35,137 nucleotides of DNA from CAZLGM01 sp964558875 (lineage in GTDB: Bacteria > Desulfobacterota > Desulfobulbia > Desulfobulbales > Desulfocapsaceae): contig CAZLGM010000008.1 in NCBI GenBank assembly GCA_964558875.1, positions 1 to 35,137 on the forward strand. The letters are read 5' to 3'. Made by a program: the position numbers and the translations under genes. Shown one piece after another: positions 15,350-23,567 of this stretch; the first letter of the stretch is position 1; each line of letters begins with the position of its first letter. The notes under the pieces were generated by a model that saw nothing but the letters and a program-made list of their open reading frames with translations, was not told the origin of the DNA and made no database searches.

Positions 15350-17689
15350 ATGCCTCCATCGTCGACAGTTTCCAGACCAAAAAGAAAGATCATGCGCAAT
15401 GTTGCGCTTGTGTTTGCCTTGCTTTTCCTGGTGATCATCGGCAATGCAATCTTCTTTGGAATGATGAGCGCCCAGGAGGAGCAACAGCGCATCATCGAAC
15501 AGCTCGATATCAAGTCCCGCTCCACGGCAACCGTACAGAACAATGAGCTGGAGAAGCTCAACATCATATCTTCCATTGTCATCAACCAGAGGGCAAGGTT
15601 TAATCAGTTTCTGGATTATGATAATGTCACTGCGATCCAGCATATGCTGAAATCTATTGTCAGCCTGCATGATATTGACCTTGCCGTTATTTTTGACGAG
15701 GACGGCCGTCTGTTGACAACCTATCCTGGAGGAGTCCGGAAGGATAAAGAGGCTGTTTACAGCAACCTGCTCCTGGACACCGGAGCAGGTGTGGGATTGT
15801 GCCAGGTAAAACCCGAGGTTTTGATTGATCAGGTTCTATGGAACCAGGGATTTGCTTCCCGGCCTGACCCTCTTGATTCGCTGAATAGTCGGCTGGACAG
15901 CATGTATCTGGCGTATAAATCGGTAATTCACCAGATTTCCGATACCGGAGATATTTATGCCTATATCGTGCTGTTTAAGTTTATTAATGGAAATGAAAAA
16001 CTGGCCCAACAGATGGCGGCTATGACCGGTGCGGAAGTTATTTTTTATGATAGGAATAAAAACATTATTCTCACAAGTTTTAACAGAAAAGATGTAGGTT
16101 TTCCCAAGGGAGATATGATACGGCCCAACTATAATGATACCTATTTCATTAAGTTAACGCCGCTTTTCGATTTCTCAAATACAGTTATCGGACATGTTGC
16201 TGTTGCCGTGGATCGCAAGCCGTTCGAGGAAAACTGGTATAAGCTGATCATCAACAACATCATCCCCTTTTTCATTTCCCTGTTCATCTCCCTGTTTCTC
16301 TTTCTGCTGCTTAAATTCAAAGTATTTAACAGGATTCGGCTGCTTGTCGGCGGACTGCACCGGGTAACGGAGGAGGAGGGCAATCTCAGTATTCGGTTGC
16401 CGATCCCCGAAAAAAGCAGGGAGAATGTTTCGCGTGATGAGGTTGAGCAACTGCTGTTCGATTTTAATCAGATGATGGATAAACTCGAAGGTGCAAACGA
16501 CAAGCTGAATTATGAGATGCAGGAGCGCAAGCAGGCGGCCAAGGCTTTGCAGCAGGCTCAGAAGATGGAAACCGTCGGCCTGCTGGCCGGTGGAGTAGCC
16601 CACGATCTCAATAATATCCTTTCCGGAATTGTATCCTATCCCGAATTGATCTTACTCAAGCTTCCTCCGGACAGTCCGCTTCGAGAAGATGTTCAGTTGA
16701 TTAAAGAATCGGGGAAGAGGGCGGCTGTTGTGGTCCAGGATCTGCTGACCCTGTCGCGGCGTGGGGTCTCTGTCAATGAAATAATTGATCTGAATCTGCT
16801 TATAAATGAACAGATTAGCAGTCCCGAATATAGAGACCTGTTATCCAATTATCCCAAGACCCAGCTTATTCGGGAACTTGATCCACATCTCCTGCCTATT
16901 AAAGGGTCACCATCCCATCTCTCAAAGACGATCATGAATCTGATCAACAACGGTATGGAGTCCATGCCCAAAGGTGGTCAGTTGTCGATTTCTACGGAAA
17001 ACCGGTATGTTGATACTCCCATCAGAGGATACGACACAGTCAATGAAGGTGAGTATGTGGTCTTAACCATCAATGATTCCGGGATAGGTATTGATGAGCG
17101 CGACCTTGATCGGATTTTTGAGCCGTTCTATACCAAGAAGGTGATGGGAAGAAGCGGCACCGGTCTCGGTATGGCTGTTGTCTGGGGAACCGTGAAGGAT
17201 TTAAAAGGCTATATCGAGGTGGAGAGTCAACAGGGACAGGGGACTTCTTTTACCCTTTATTTTCCGGCAACACGTGAAAAGACGACAATTAAAAAGGCCG
17301 AGATAGAGATCGATCAGCTTGTTGGCAATGGCGAGTCAGTTTTGGTTGTGGACGATATTGTCGAACAGTGTGAGATTGCTGCCAGGATATTTAGTAAGCT
17401 GGGATATCAGGTGACAACGATATGCTCAGGTGAAGAGGCTGTAGAATACCTTAAAGAGAACAGTGTGGACCTTGTTGTGCTCGATATGATCATGGAGCCC
17501 GGTATCGATGGACTGGAGACCTATAAACGGATCCTGGCCATTCGTCCCGGTCAGAAAGCAATTATTGCCAGCGGCTATTCGGAAACCGATCGGGTCAAAG
17601 AAACACTTCAACTAGGGGCATACGCCTACGTGAAAAAGCCTTTCCTGCTCAGTGAGATCGGTAAGGCAGTTAAACAGGCCCTGCAGTGA
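15350..17689 (+). CDS. Hybrid sensor histidine kinase with receiver domain
   Basis: This 779-aa protein has TM1 at about residues 15-38, a ~250-residue periplasmic Cache-like sensor region (FDEDGRLLTTYPGG), TM2 near residues 300-320, and a HAMP-like linker. A HisKA box follows with phospho-acceptor His418 in GGVAHDLNNILSG, then HATPase (NLINNGMESM, GIGIDERDLDRIFEPF, GRSGTGLGMAVV) and a C-terminal receiver with Asp712 (VVLDMIMEPGIDG). It signals by phosphorelay; the output partner is not in the window. It starts 56 nt after the Sec-rhodanese on the same strand, so the two may be cotranscribed. The ATG at 15350 is used; ATG 15392 is an alternative. Its kinase-receiver half is paralogous to the protein at 32148-34151. 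Confidence 0.9.
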   Translation: MPPSSTVSRPKRKIMRNVALVFALLFLVIIGNAIFFGMMSAQEEQQRIIEQLDIKSRSTATVQNNELEKLNIISSIVINQRARFNQFLDYDNVTAIQHMLKSIVSLHDIDLAVIFDEDGRLLTTYPGGVRKDKEAVYSNLLLDTGAGVGLCQVKPEVLIDQVLWNQGFASRPDPLDSLNSRLDSMYLAYKSVIHQISDTGDIYAYIVLFKFINGNEKLAQQMAAMTGAEVIFYDRNKNIILTSFNRKDVGFPKGDMIRPNYNDTYFIKLTPLFDFSNTVIGHVAVAVDRKPFEENWYKLIINNIIPFFISLFISLFLFLLLKFKVFNRIRLLVGGLHRVTEEEGNLSIRLPIPEKSRENVSRDEVEQLLFDFNQMMDKLEGANDKLNYEMQERKQAAKALQQAQKMETVGLLAGGVAHDLNNILSGIVSYPELILLKLPPDSPLREDVQLIKESGKRAAVVVQDLLTLSRRGVSVNEIIDLNLLINEQISSPEYRDLLSNYPKTQLIRELDPHLLPIKGSPSHLSKTIMNLINNGMESMPKGGQLSISTENRYVDTPIRGYDTVNEGEYVVLTINDSGIGIDERDLDRIFEPFYTKKVMGRSGTGLGMAVVWGTVKDLKGYIEVESQQGQGTSFTLYFPATREKTTIKKAEIEIDQLVGNGESVLVVDDIVEQCEIAARIFSKLGYQVTTICSGEEAVEYLKENSVDLVVLDMIMEPGIDGLETYKRILAIRPGQKAIIASGYSETDRVKETLQLGAYAYVKKPFLLSEIGKAVKQALQ

Positions 17690-17713
17690 CACCCATCTGT
17701 ATTCTATCCTTCC

Positions 17714-18103
17714 ATGAACAGCGATAAGCTAACAGGTCAAACCGGCTTTGAATTCCAATTTGATTCAAGTGCCTGTTCGTCCTGCAGGGGAAGGTGCTGC
17801 CGTGGTTTAGGCGGTTATGTCTGGATAAGCCCTCATGAGATAAAGCAGATGGCAGATGGTATGAGAATGGACATCGATATCTTTTCAAAACAGTTTATTC
17901 GACGGATAAAAGGGAGACTGTCTCTTCAGGAACGGATTATCAACGGTGAGCATTTCTGCTGCTTCTTTGATCCAATAGATTGCAGATGCTCAATCTACAG
18001 TGAGCGGCCAAACCATTGCCGCACGTTCCCATTCTGGGAGACATTCAAAAAAGACAATTCTAAACTCCTGCAGGAATGTCCCGGAATCGAACCCAACAAG
18101 TGA
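17714..18103 (+). CDS. YkgJ-family Cys-cluster protein
   Basis: This 129-aa protein has the Zn/Fe-S-binding Cys pattern of the YkgJ (UPF0153) family: ACSSCRGRCCRGLGGYVW near residues 21-37, then FCCFFDPIDCRCSIYSERP and HCRTFPFW, ending in ECPGIEP, which is the usual family terminus. The metal and function are not established for the family. The gene starts 24 nt after the hybrid kinase and continues the same strand run. The next coding frame happens to be in the same frame beyond the TGA stop, but this is not read as selenocysteine (no SECIS-like stem, complete family length). Confidence 0.85.
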   Translation: MNSDKLTGQTGFEFQFDSSACSSCRGRCCRGLGGYVWISPHEIKQMADGMRMDIDIFSKQFIRRIKGRLSLQERIINGEHFCCFFDPIDCRCSIYSERPNHCRTFPFWETFKKDNSKLLQECPGIEPNK

Positions 18104-18136
18104 CCTTTTCCTCTCCCCCTGGTATTATTGCCCGTC

Positions 18137-18616
18137 ATGTGCGGAAAACTTGACTGCTACCTCAAACAATTTACAATCCTTCGGATTATAAAGGACTCGG
18201 ACAGATGGCCGAGTGCTGTAAATTTTCGTTCGCCTCAAAAACCACTTCTTCTCATCTCGGTTATTGATCATATTGGGTTGGGCAGGATAAACAGGAATTT
18301 CATTGAGCTGACCGATAATCTGGAAGAGCGTTATCATCAGTACTGGAAATCGATTTATCCCGATATGGCAATCCAGTCAATGGCCGAACCGTTTTGTCAG
18401 TTGGTTGATGAGCCTTTCTGGAAGCTTGTCCCGCAATCGGGACAAGTTTTGGATGTTGACTTTTCTGCAGACTCCCTTGATGATCTGAGGGAACGGGTTT
18501 TTGGTGCAAGGTTCTCCGATGATCTTTATCCGCTGCTTGTTATGGAAACCCACCGGGAGAAGCTGAGGGCTGCTCTGGTAAGCCAATACCTGCCAACCTC
18601 TGTGAATCGAAAATAG
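18137..18616 (+). CDS. Standalone HNH-endonuclease-type N-terminal domain protein
   Basis: This 159-aa protein is similar in pattern to the N-terminal domain of bacterial HNH restriction-type endonucleases. It shows LKQFTILR, then SPQKPLLLISVIDHIGLGRI, a YHQYWKSIYP segment, PF..L.DEPFWKLVP, and an ARFSDDLYPLL....R..LRAAL.SQYL end. The catalytic HNH module that normally follows is absent, so it is probably not a nuclease on its own; it could be a truncated gene or a DNA-binding/sensing partner. The ATG at 18137 lacks a visible ribosome binding site; a TTG at 18128 is possible. It lies 33 nt after the YkgJ-type gene and 12 nt before the AEC permease gene. Confidence 0.65.
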   Translation: MCGKLDCYLKQFTILRIIKDSDRWPSAVNFRSPQKPLLLISVIDHIGLGRINRNFIELTDNLEERYHQYWKSIYPDMAIQSMAEPFCQLVDEPFWKLVPQSGQVLDVDFSADSLDDLRERVFGARFSDDLYPLLVMETHREKLRAALVSQYLPTSVNRK

Positions 18617-18628
18617 ACATTTCCGATT

Positions 18629-19546
18629 ATGCATATTATCACAACCATCCTGCCTATTTTTATTGTGATTTTTCTGGGGTTTTTCCTCAGACACAGAGGA
18701 ATGATATCCAAAGACTTTGTAGACCAGGCAAATCGGCTTGTGTACACAATTGCCATCCCGGCCATGCTTTTCTCAGCTATTTCCAAATCCAGCTTTACCG
18801 CGCAGGTGGATGTCAAAGTGGTCATTATTACCTTGTCGGCAATTTTTATCACCGGTCTTGTCGCCTGGATGGCCGCCTTAGTGTTGATTGATAATCATCA
18901 GACTCGTGGTTCGTTTATTCAGACTTCATTCCAGGGCAACCTTGGGTATGTCGGTTTTGCCATAGCTTTTTATTATCTTGGTGATGATAGCTTTGCCGCA
19001 ACTGCAATAATCGGCGGTTTTCTCATGATATTTCATAACTTTATGGCTGTCGGCTTTCTTACCTATTATGGGCTGGGAGACTCAAGTGGGTCACGGCTCG
19101 TGGATAGTTTGAAAAAATCGGCCAAAAATCCAGTTATACTGTCAGCCCTTGCCGGGATGCTGTTTTCACTTCTGGAGATCCCCATTCCTCTCATCATCCA
19201 TCGAGTTCTGGATATACTCAAGGGGATGGCTTTGCCCACAGCATTGCTGATCATCGGGGCATCGTTGAGTTTTAAACAACTCAGACCCAGATTGCGCCAG
19301 GTTGTTATTGGTTCTGTTATGAAAACAATAGTGGCACCAGCCATCGGTTTCTTTCTGTTTACTCTGCTTGCGGTCAGCCCGACGCTGTATCTTCCCGGAC
19401 TGATCCTTCTTGGTGCTCCTACAGCCACTGTGACCTATATTCTGTCGAGTCAGATGGGCGGCGATCCCGATTTTGCCGCGGCCGCAATTTCGTTCTCCAC
19501 TCTGCTCTCTTCTGTTACCTATGTGTTCTGGCTGGGTGTGGCATAA
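18629..19546 (+). CDS. AEC family transporter (auxin efflux carrier type)
   Basis: This 305-aa inner-membrane permease has about ten hydrophobic helices in two five-helix halves. Family features are the opening ILPIFIVIFLGFFLRHRG, the VYTIAIPAMLFSAI helix, FQGNLGYVGFAIAFYYLG, and the second-half MALPTALLIIGASLS and LLGAPTATVTYILSSQMGG. AEC proteins export or exchange organic anions such as malate or other carboxylates; the substrate here is not predictable. It starts 12 nt after the preceding gene, at the end of a continuous + strand run that began with the Sec-rhodanese, and is followed directly by a hairpin. Confidence 0.88.
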   Translation: MHIITTILPIFIVIFLGFFLRHRGMISKDFVDQANRLVYTIAIPAMLFSAISKSSFTAQVDVKVVIITLSAIFITGLVAWMAALVLIDNHQTRGSFIQTSFQGNLGYVGFAIAFYYLGDDSFAATAIIGGFLMIFHNFMAVGFLTYYGLGDSSGSRLVDSLKKSAKNPVILSALAGMLFSLLEIPIPLIIHRVLDILKGMALPTALLIIGASLSFKQLRPRLRQVVIGSVMKTIVAPAIGFFLFTLLAVSPTLYLPGLILLGAPTATVTYILSSQMGGDPDFAAAAISFSTLLSSVTYVFWLGVA

Positions 19547-19547
19547 A

Positions 19548-19586
19548 CCTGAATTCGTGATGAAATTTGTTGTTCACGGATTCAGG
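19548..19586 (+). terminator. 13-bp hairpin just after the AEC gene
   Basis: The arm at 19548-19560 pairs with 19574-19586 over 13 bp with one G-U, around a 13-nt loop, starting 2 nt after the TAA stop. The following sequence is ATAAAATATG, so a U-tract is lacking. It probably ends the run from 14538 or protects its 3' end. Confidence 0.6.
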
Positions 19587-19695
19587 ATAAAATATGCCGC
19601 AGGATAGTAGCATGACATTTCTTGTCTTAGGCCACTGAAAACGGTATAAAGAACAACCGACCATGAACCGGCAATTTTTATTCTCCTAAAAATAT

Positions 19696-20973
19696 ATGTA
19701 CCCGAAGAAGCTATATTTAGAGATCACAACCAACTGCAATATGAGCTGCGGTATGTGCGTCAAACAGGCGCCGGGCAGCTTGATCTCCAACAAACACCAG
19801 GATATCTCTGTCTTCAACAGGCTGCTGCCGGTGTTTCCAAAATTGAAATCATTGGTACTCAACGGCATTGGCGAGCCGTTAATGCATCCCCATCTGCTTG
19901 CTATGATCTCTATGGCACGGGAACGGATGGCAAAAAAGAGTTGGGTTGGTTTTCAGACAAACGGTCTGCTGTTGTCGGAAACACTCACAAAACAGTTGCT
20001 GGAAGCAGGTCTTGACCGGCTCTTCATTTCCGTTGACAGTTTGCCTGATCAGGAACAGTCGGATATTTCTCTGACCCATAGCAGTAACTCAAGTCGCTCT
20101 CCCTATTCTATGGTCAATGATCTGCGTAATCGGATGAAAATACATAATTTTGAGCTTGGTGCTCAGATCGTAGTAATGCGGGAAACACTCGACCTGTTGC
20201 CCGAACTGATCAGTCGATTGGCAGAAGAAGGAGTCGATTTTATTCTGGTCTCCCACCTGTTGCCTTATCATGAGGAGGTCGAAAAACAGTCGCTCTTTTT
20301 TCATCATACGCCGAAGGCGCGGGCAATCTATCGGAAATGGCAGGAACTGGCGGATACAGAGGGGATTACTCTTGCCGATTTGACGGCAAAAACCTGGATT
20401 GCCCCGAGGACATCCAAGGAACAGCGGACAAAAGATCTGTACAAGGAAATGCTCGAGGATGCTCGGGATCAGGGTGTATGGCTCAACGTTAAAAAACTGG
20501 TTGAACTCAGCCAGGATTCAGTGGAAAAGATTGCTGACATCTTTTCCGCCAGTCAGAAAATTGCGGATCAACATAATGTCGATCTTTCACTGCCGCCCCT
20601 GGGGGCAACCAGTGATCGCTTCTGTACCTTTGTTGAAGAGGATGCTGTTTTTGTCGATGTTGATGGAACAGTGACGCCATGTCATCAGTTATGGCATACT
20701 CAGCCGGTCCATATGGGTGAAACCAAAAAGATTCACTGCAAAAGTTTTGGCAATGTCCTGGAACACGACCTACTCGAGATCTATCAATCTGAACCGTATC
20801 ACCAATTTCGCAAAGCCGTCAGGCGATATGACTATCCGTTCTGTCATAGCTGTACACTCGGTCCATGCTCGGATATTATCGGAGAGAACCAGCCTTTTCA
20901 GAGTGACTGTTTCGGTATTGAGGTTCCCTGCGGCCACTGCCTATGGGGTTTTGATGCTGTGAGATGCCTGTAG
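19696..20973 (+). CDS. Radical SAM/SPASM protein, putative metalloenzyme maturase
   Basis: This 425-aa protein has the radical SAM cluster C14-x3-C18-x2-C21 (TTNCNMSCGMC), followed by the GEP glycine-rich motif (LNGIGEPLMHPHL) and a TIM-barrel half (GFQTNGLLL, LFISVDSL). The C-terminal third is a SPASM-type region with Cys-rich blocks binding auxiliary Fe-S clusters: DGTVTPCHQLW, FCHSCTLGPCSD, CFGIEVPCGHCLW. The pattern fits a radical SAM/SPASM family of Geobacter/Desulfo-type bacteria proposed to mature a metalloenzyme; the target is not visible among the neighbours. The ATG at 19696 lacks a clear ribosome binding site. It stands alone between the AEC hairpin and the convergent cspA gene. 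Confidence 0.83.
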   Translation: MYPKKLYLEITTNCNMSCGMCVKQAPGSLISNKHQDISVFNRLLPVFPKLKSLVLNGIGEPLMHPHLLAMISMARERMAKKSWVGFQTNGLLLSETLTKQLLEAGLDRLFISVDSLPDQEQSDISLTHSSNSSRSPYSMVNDLRNRMKIHNFELGAQIVVMRETLDLLPELISRLAEEGVDFILVSHLLPYHEEVEKQSLFFHHTPKARAIYRKWQELADTEGITLADLTAKTWIAPRTSKEQRTKDLYKEMLEDARDQGVWLNVKKLVELSQDSVEKIADIFSASQKIADQHNVDLSLPPLGATSDRFCTFVEEDAVFVDVDGTVTPCHQLWHTQPVHMGETKKIHCKSFGNVLEHDLLEIYQSEPYHQFRKAVRRYDYPFCHSCTLGPCSDIIGENQPFQSDCFGIEVPCGHCLWGFDAVRCL

Positions 20974-21068
20974 AAAAACAGTGTTTTCCCCGCTGTTGAT
21001 CCTTCGACAGGAGCTGTTGTCAGCTCAATTTACGATGAGAAAAGATGGTATGATTGTATAACTGAAGA

Positions 21069-21144
21069 ACTCTCTTTATCAGAGTAAGAGAAAGTCGGGG
21101 ATGGGTGAGATGGTAAGGCGCCACCCAACAAGTCGGTTCCCCGA
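21069..21144. terminator. Structured region between convergent radical SAM and cspA genes
   Basis: A small ACTCT/AGAGT hairpin (21069-21085) is followed by a larger structure: TCGGGGA (21095-21101) pairs with TCCCCGA (21138-21144), and inside it TGGGTG (21102-21107) pairs with CACCCA (21122-21127), leaving a 10-nt bulge. The inner loop GATGGTAAGGCGCC resembles a tRNA D-arm, but anticodon and T arms are missing. It most likely terminates one or both convergent transcripts; a structured RNA is possible. Confidence 0.5.
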
Positions 21145-21175
21145 TTATTGCTGTGACGCCTTGAATACAGATTAA

Positions 21176-21376
21176 TTATTCTGCTACAACATTTTCTGCT
21201 GCTGGTCCTTTGGGGCCGTCAACAACATCAAAAGTGACTTGTTGTCCCTCTTGCAGGCTTTTAAAGCCGTCTGCCTGGATAGCTGAATGATGAACAAAAA
21301 CATCATTGCCGCCATCTTGTTCAATAAAGCCGAAGCCTTTGGTATCGTTAAACCATTTTACAGTTCCTTTAGCCAT
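21176..21376 (-). CDS. Cold shock protein, CspA family
   Basis: This 66-aa single-domain OB-fold protein begins MAKGTVKWFNDTKGFGFIEQ. It carries the RNP1 motif KGFGFI and the RNP2 motif VFVHHS, and it is of normal family length. Such proteins bind single-stranded RNA/DNA and melt mRNA structure at low temperature or in stress. AAAGGAG lies 8 nt before the ATG. Downstream of the DEAD-box helicase and RRM protein genes on the same strand it completes a small RNA-remodelling group. Confidence 0.95.
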   Translation of the reverse strand: MAKGTVKWFNDTKGFGFIEQDGGNDVFVHHSAIQADGFKSLQEGQQVTFDVVDGPKGPAAENVVAE

Positions 21377-21485
21377 TTGTAATACTCCTTTGTACTGGGT
21401 TTCTTTGTGAAACCATTAATAAATAAAGTTGGATTTCAGTAAAAGAAATCCGATGTGCGGGACAATTGAATTATCCTGCAATTTG

Positions 21486-22748
21486 TTATCTTCTCGGCAG
21501 GCCAAAATCAAAAGAGTCTGACCGCCGTTTTGATCTGTTTTTTCTTTGTCTTCTGGGCGGAGCAGAACTCTTCCGCTTTTTAGTTGTATTATTTCTGTTA
21601 CTCGCATTGGATGGTTTGAAGCTGCTGCTGTTGTCATTAAAATCAGCTACCTCTTCCCGTTGGATATTTTTCCCAAGGCGACGCTCAATCATTCTGATAA
21701 TCTTGCCATCGTTGGTAGTTGCAAATGTAAATGCTGTGCCGTTGTTTTCGGCCCGGCCGGTTCGGCCGGTTCTGTGGGTATAGGCCTCAACTGTATCGGG
21801 TACATCGTAGTTGACAACATGAGAGATGCCGGAGACATCGATGCCCCTGGCCGCGATATCTGTTGCAACCAGTATGTTGAATTTGCCAGTTCTGAAACCA
21901 TCCATAGCCCGTTTTCTCTGGTTTTGAGAGAGATTCCCCTGCAGCGAGGTTGCTTTAAATCCTCCCTTGCTCAGTTGCCGGGCCAGATTTTTTGCCTTGT
22001 GTTTGGTTCGGGTAAATACCACGGTTGTGGACATATCTTCCCGTTGAAGAATCGTTTTCAGTAACACTGTCTTACGATTTTGTGGTACCTGAAAAAGAGC
22101 GTGGCTGATTGTTTCAGCCGGTTTTTCATGATCAATCTGAACAGCAACCGGATCGGTGAGGATTTCCTCTACAAAGTGACGAACTTCTCCAGGCATGGTC
22201 GCTGAGAAAACCATGGATTGCCGCTGCTCTGGAACATGTTTGAGAATCCGGCGGACATCAGGTAGGAAACCTTGGTCACACATCATGTCAGCCTCATCCA
22301 AAATCAGTACTTCGATATCGGAGAGGTCTATCGATTTGCCGTTAATATGGTCGAGTAAGCGTCCTGGACAGGCTACCGCTATATCTGCTCCTCTTTTAAT
22401 CTTTTTGATCTGGCTTGATTTGCTGACACCACCGTAAATGGTAAGGCTTTTAAGGTGACTAAATTTAGCCAGTTGCTGAATATTCTCATGAACCTGCTCA
22501 GCAAGTTCCCTGGTTGGTGTAAGGACCAAAGCCCGTATGTTTTTTGTTTTCCTTTGATGGAGTTTTTGCAAAGTCGGCAGGACAAACGCTGCTGTCTTGC
22601 CAGTTCCGGTTTGGGCCAGGCCCAATAAGTCAGAACCTTTCAGCAGATGCGGCATGGCCTGCTTCTGAATGTTGGTTGGGGTAGTATAACCGCAATCATG
22701 GACTGCTTTGGCTATACCTGGGTAAAAATCAAATGTCTTAAAATTCAT
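21486..22748 (-). CDS. DEAD-box ATP-dependent RNA helicase, RhlE-like
   Basis: This 420-aa protein starts MNFKTFDFYPGIAKAV and has all core motifs: Q motif (TPTNIQKQAMP), Walker A AQTGTGKT (45-52), PTRELA, DEAD (151-154), SAT (182-184), VATDIAARGIDV and HRTGRTGR. A basic tail rich in Arg, Lys, Ser and Asn (about residues 375-420) probably binds RNA. This fits the RhlE/cold-shock DEAD helicases, which unwind RNA duplexes in ribosome assembly and mRNA decay. AAGGA lies just before the ATG. It sits between the RRM protein and cspA genes. Confidence 0.93.
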   Translation of the reverse strand: MNFKTFDFYPGIAKAVHDCGYTTPTNIQKQAMPHLLKGSDLLGLAQTGTGKTAAFVLPTLQKLHQRKTKNIRALVLTPTRELAEQVHENIQQLAKFSHLKSLTIYGGVSKSSQIKKIKRGADIAVACPGRLLDHINGKSIDLSDIEVLILDEADMMCDQGFLPDVRRILKHVPEQRQSMVFSATMPGEVRHFVEEILTDPVAVQIDHEKPAETISHALFQVPQNRKTVLLKTILQREDMSTTVVFTRTKHKAKNLARQLSKGGFKATSLQGNLSQNQRKRAMDGFRTGKFNILVATDIAARGIDVSGISHVVNYDVPDTVEAYTHRTGRTGRAENNGTAFTFATTNDGKIIRMIERRLGKNIQREEVADFNDNSSSFKPSNASNRNNTTKKRKSSAPPRRQRKNRSKRRSDSFDFGLPRR

Positions 22749-22921
22749 ATAATCCTTCTGGTATCTTCTTTTGGCTCAATAGATAAAGAGCGATAGAGAA
22801 GACTGTTTTTATTGTTAATCGTAAGTGGAATAAAAATGTAACTGCAAAAAGAGGAGGGAACTGCCAATGATTTGAATTGGGAACTTTCCTGTTCTTACTA
22901 ATACTGTTTTTGTTTATCGGA

Positions 22922-23188
22922 TTATCTCCGACGGAATTTTTTCTTCTTTTGCGGTTTTGCCTCGTTACATACAAGGGTTCGATGTTTATATACTTTATTA
23001 TTCAAATCTTCCATAGCTCTATGTCCTTCACTTCTGGTTTCCATTTCCACAAAACCAAAACCTTTTGAATGGCCTGAGAAACGGTCGACTACGAGCTTTG
23101 CACTGATTACAGTGCCGTATTGTTCAAATAATTCGTTGAGTTCAGGCTCGGTAATATCGTATGGAAGACTGCCGACAAAAAGTTTCAC
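22922..23188 (-). CDS. RRM-type RNA-binding protein
   Basis: This 88-aa protein has one RNA recognition motif: RNP2 KLFVGSLPYD at the start and RNP1 KGFGFVEM mid-domain, then a short basic tail (KKKKFRRR). Small single-RRM proteins of this type are common in cyanobacteria and deltaproteobacteria and are often induced by cold. The start is GTG at 23186-23188 with GGAGAAG 4 nt upstream; a longer frame to 23410 lacks family sequence. The stop is 173 nt upstream of the helicase ATG. Confidence 0.9.
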   Translation of the reverse strand: MKLFVGSLPYDITEPELNELFEQYGTVISAKLVVDRFSGHSKGFGFVEMETRSEGHRAMEDLNNKVYKHRTLVCNEAKPQKKKKFRRR

Positions 23189-23410
23189 ACTGCTTCTCCA
23201 AAAATAATCAGCAGAAACTTTAAAGGCACCAGAACAACATTGGGTGCACCGCAACAAACGGTGTGACAACAAAGAAAATGCTAAAGTTGAATATGTTGGT
23301 ACCAGACCATAAAGCCTTTGTACAAAAAAGCAAGTGAATAAAAAGAGATACAATTTATAAGTTGTGTGCTGTGGAAAGAGATTGGTTGCTAACTTATTGA
23401 AATAAAACAA
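23189..23410 (-). promoter_or_regulatory. Long leader region of the RRM gene
   Basis: Upstream of the GTG start are about 200 nt without a credible gene. A CACCG/CGGTG hairpin with a 7-nt loop lies at 23247-23263. Long structured leaders are usual for cold-shock genes; that this one is thermoregulated is inference. Confidence 0.3.
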
Positions 23411-23567
23411 TTATATTGAATATTGTTAAGTTTGTAATTTTTCTGAATTTGTGAGTGCCGAGAAAGAGTATTTTAGGAGTACCCTCGATATACTCAACCT
23501 TGGCAACACTTTCCCTAACCGCAATATAGAAGTTTAAAGATGTTTTGCTCGTTTTGTTTGACCAACT

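Noticed and set aside
17714..18616. A third selenoprotein formed by reading through the TGA at 18101 between the YkgJ-type and HNH-like genes, which share a frame
   Set aside because: The YkgJ part is complete at its usual ECPGI end, the residues after the TGA are not family-like, and no SECIS-like stem follows.
21095..21144. Genuine tRNA gene
   Set aside because: Only about 50 nt, with no anticodon arm, T arm or CCA end.
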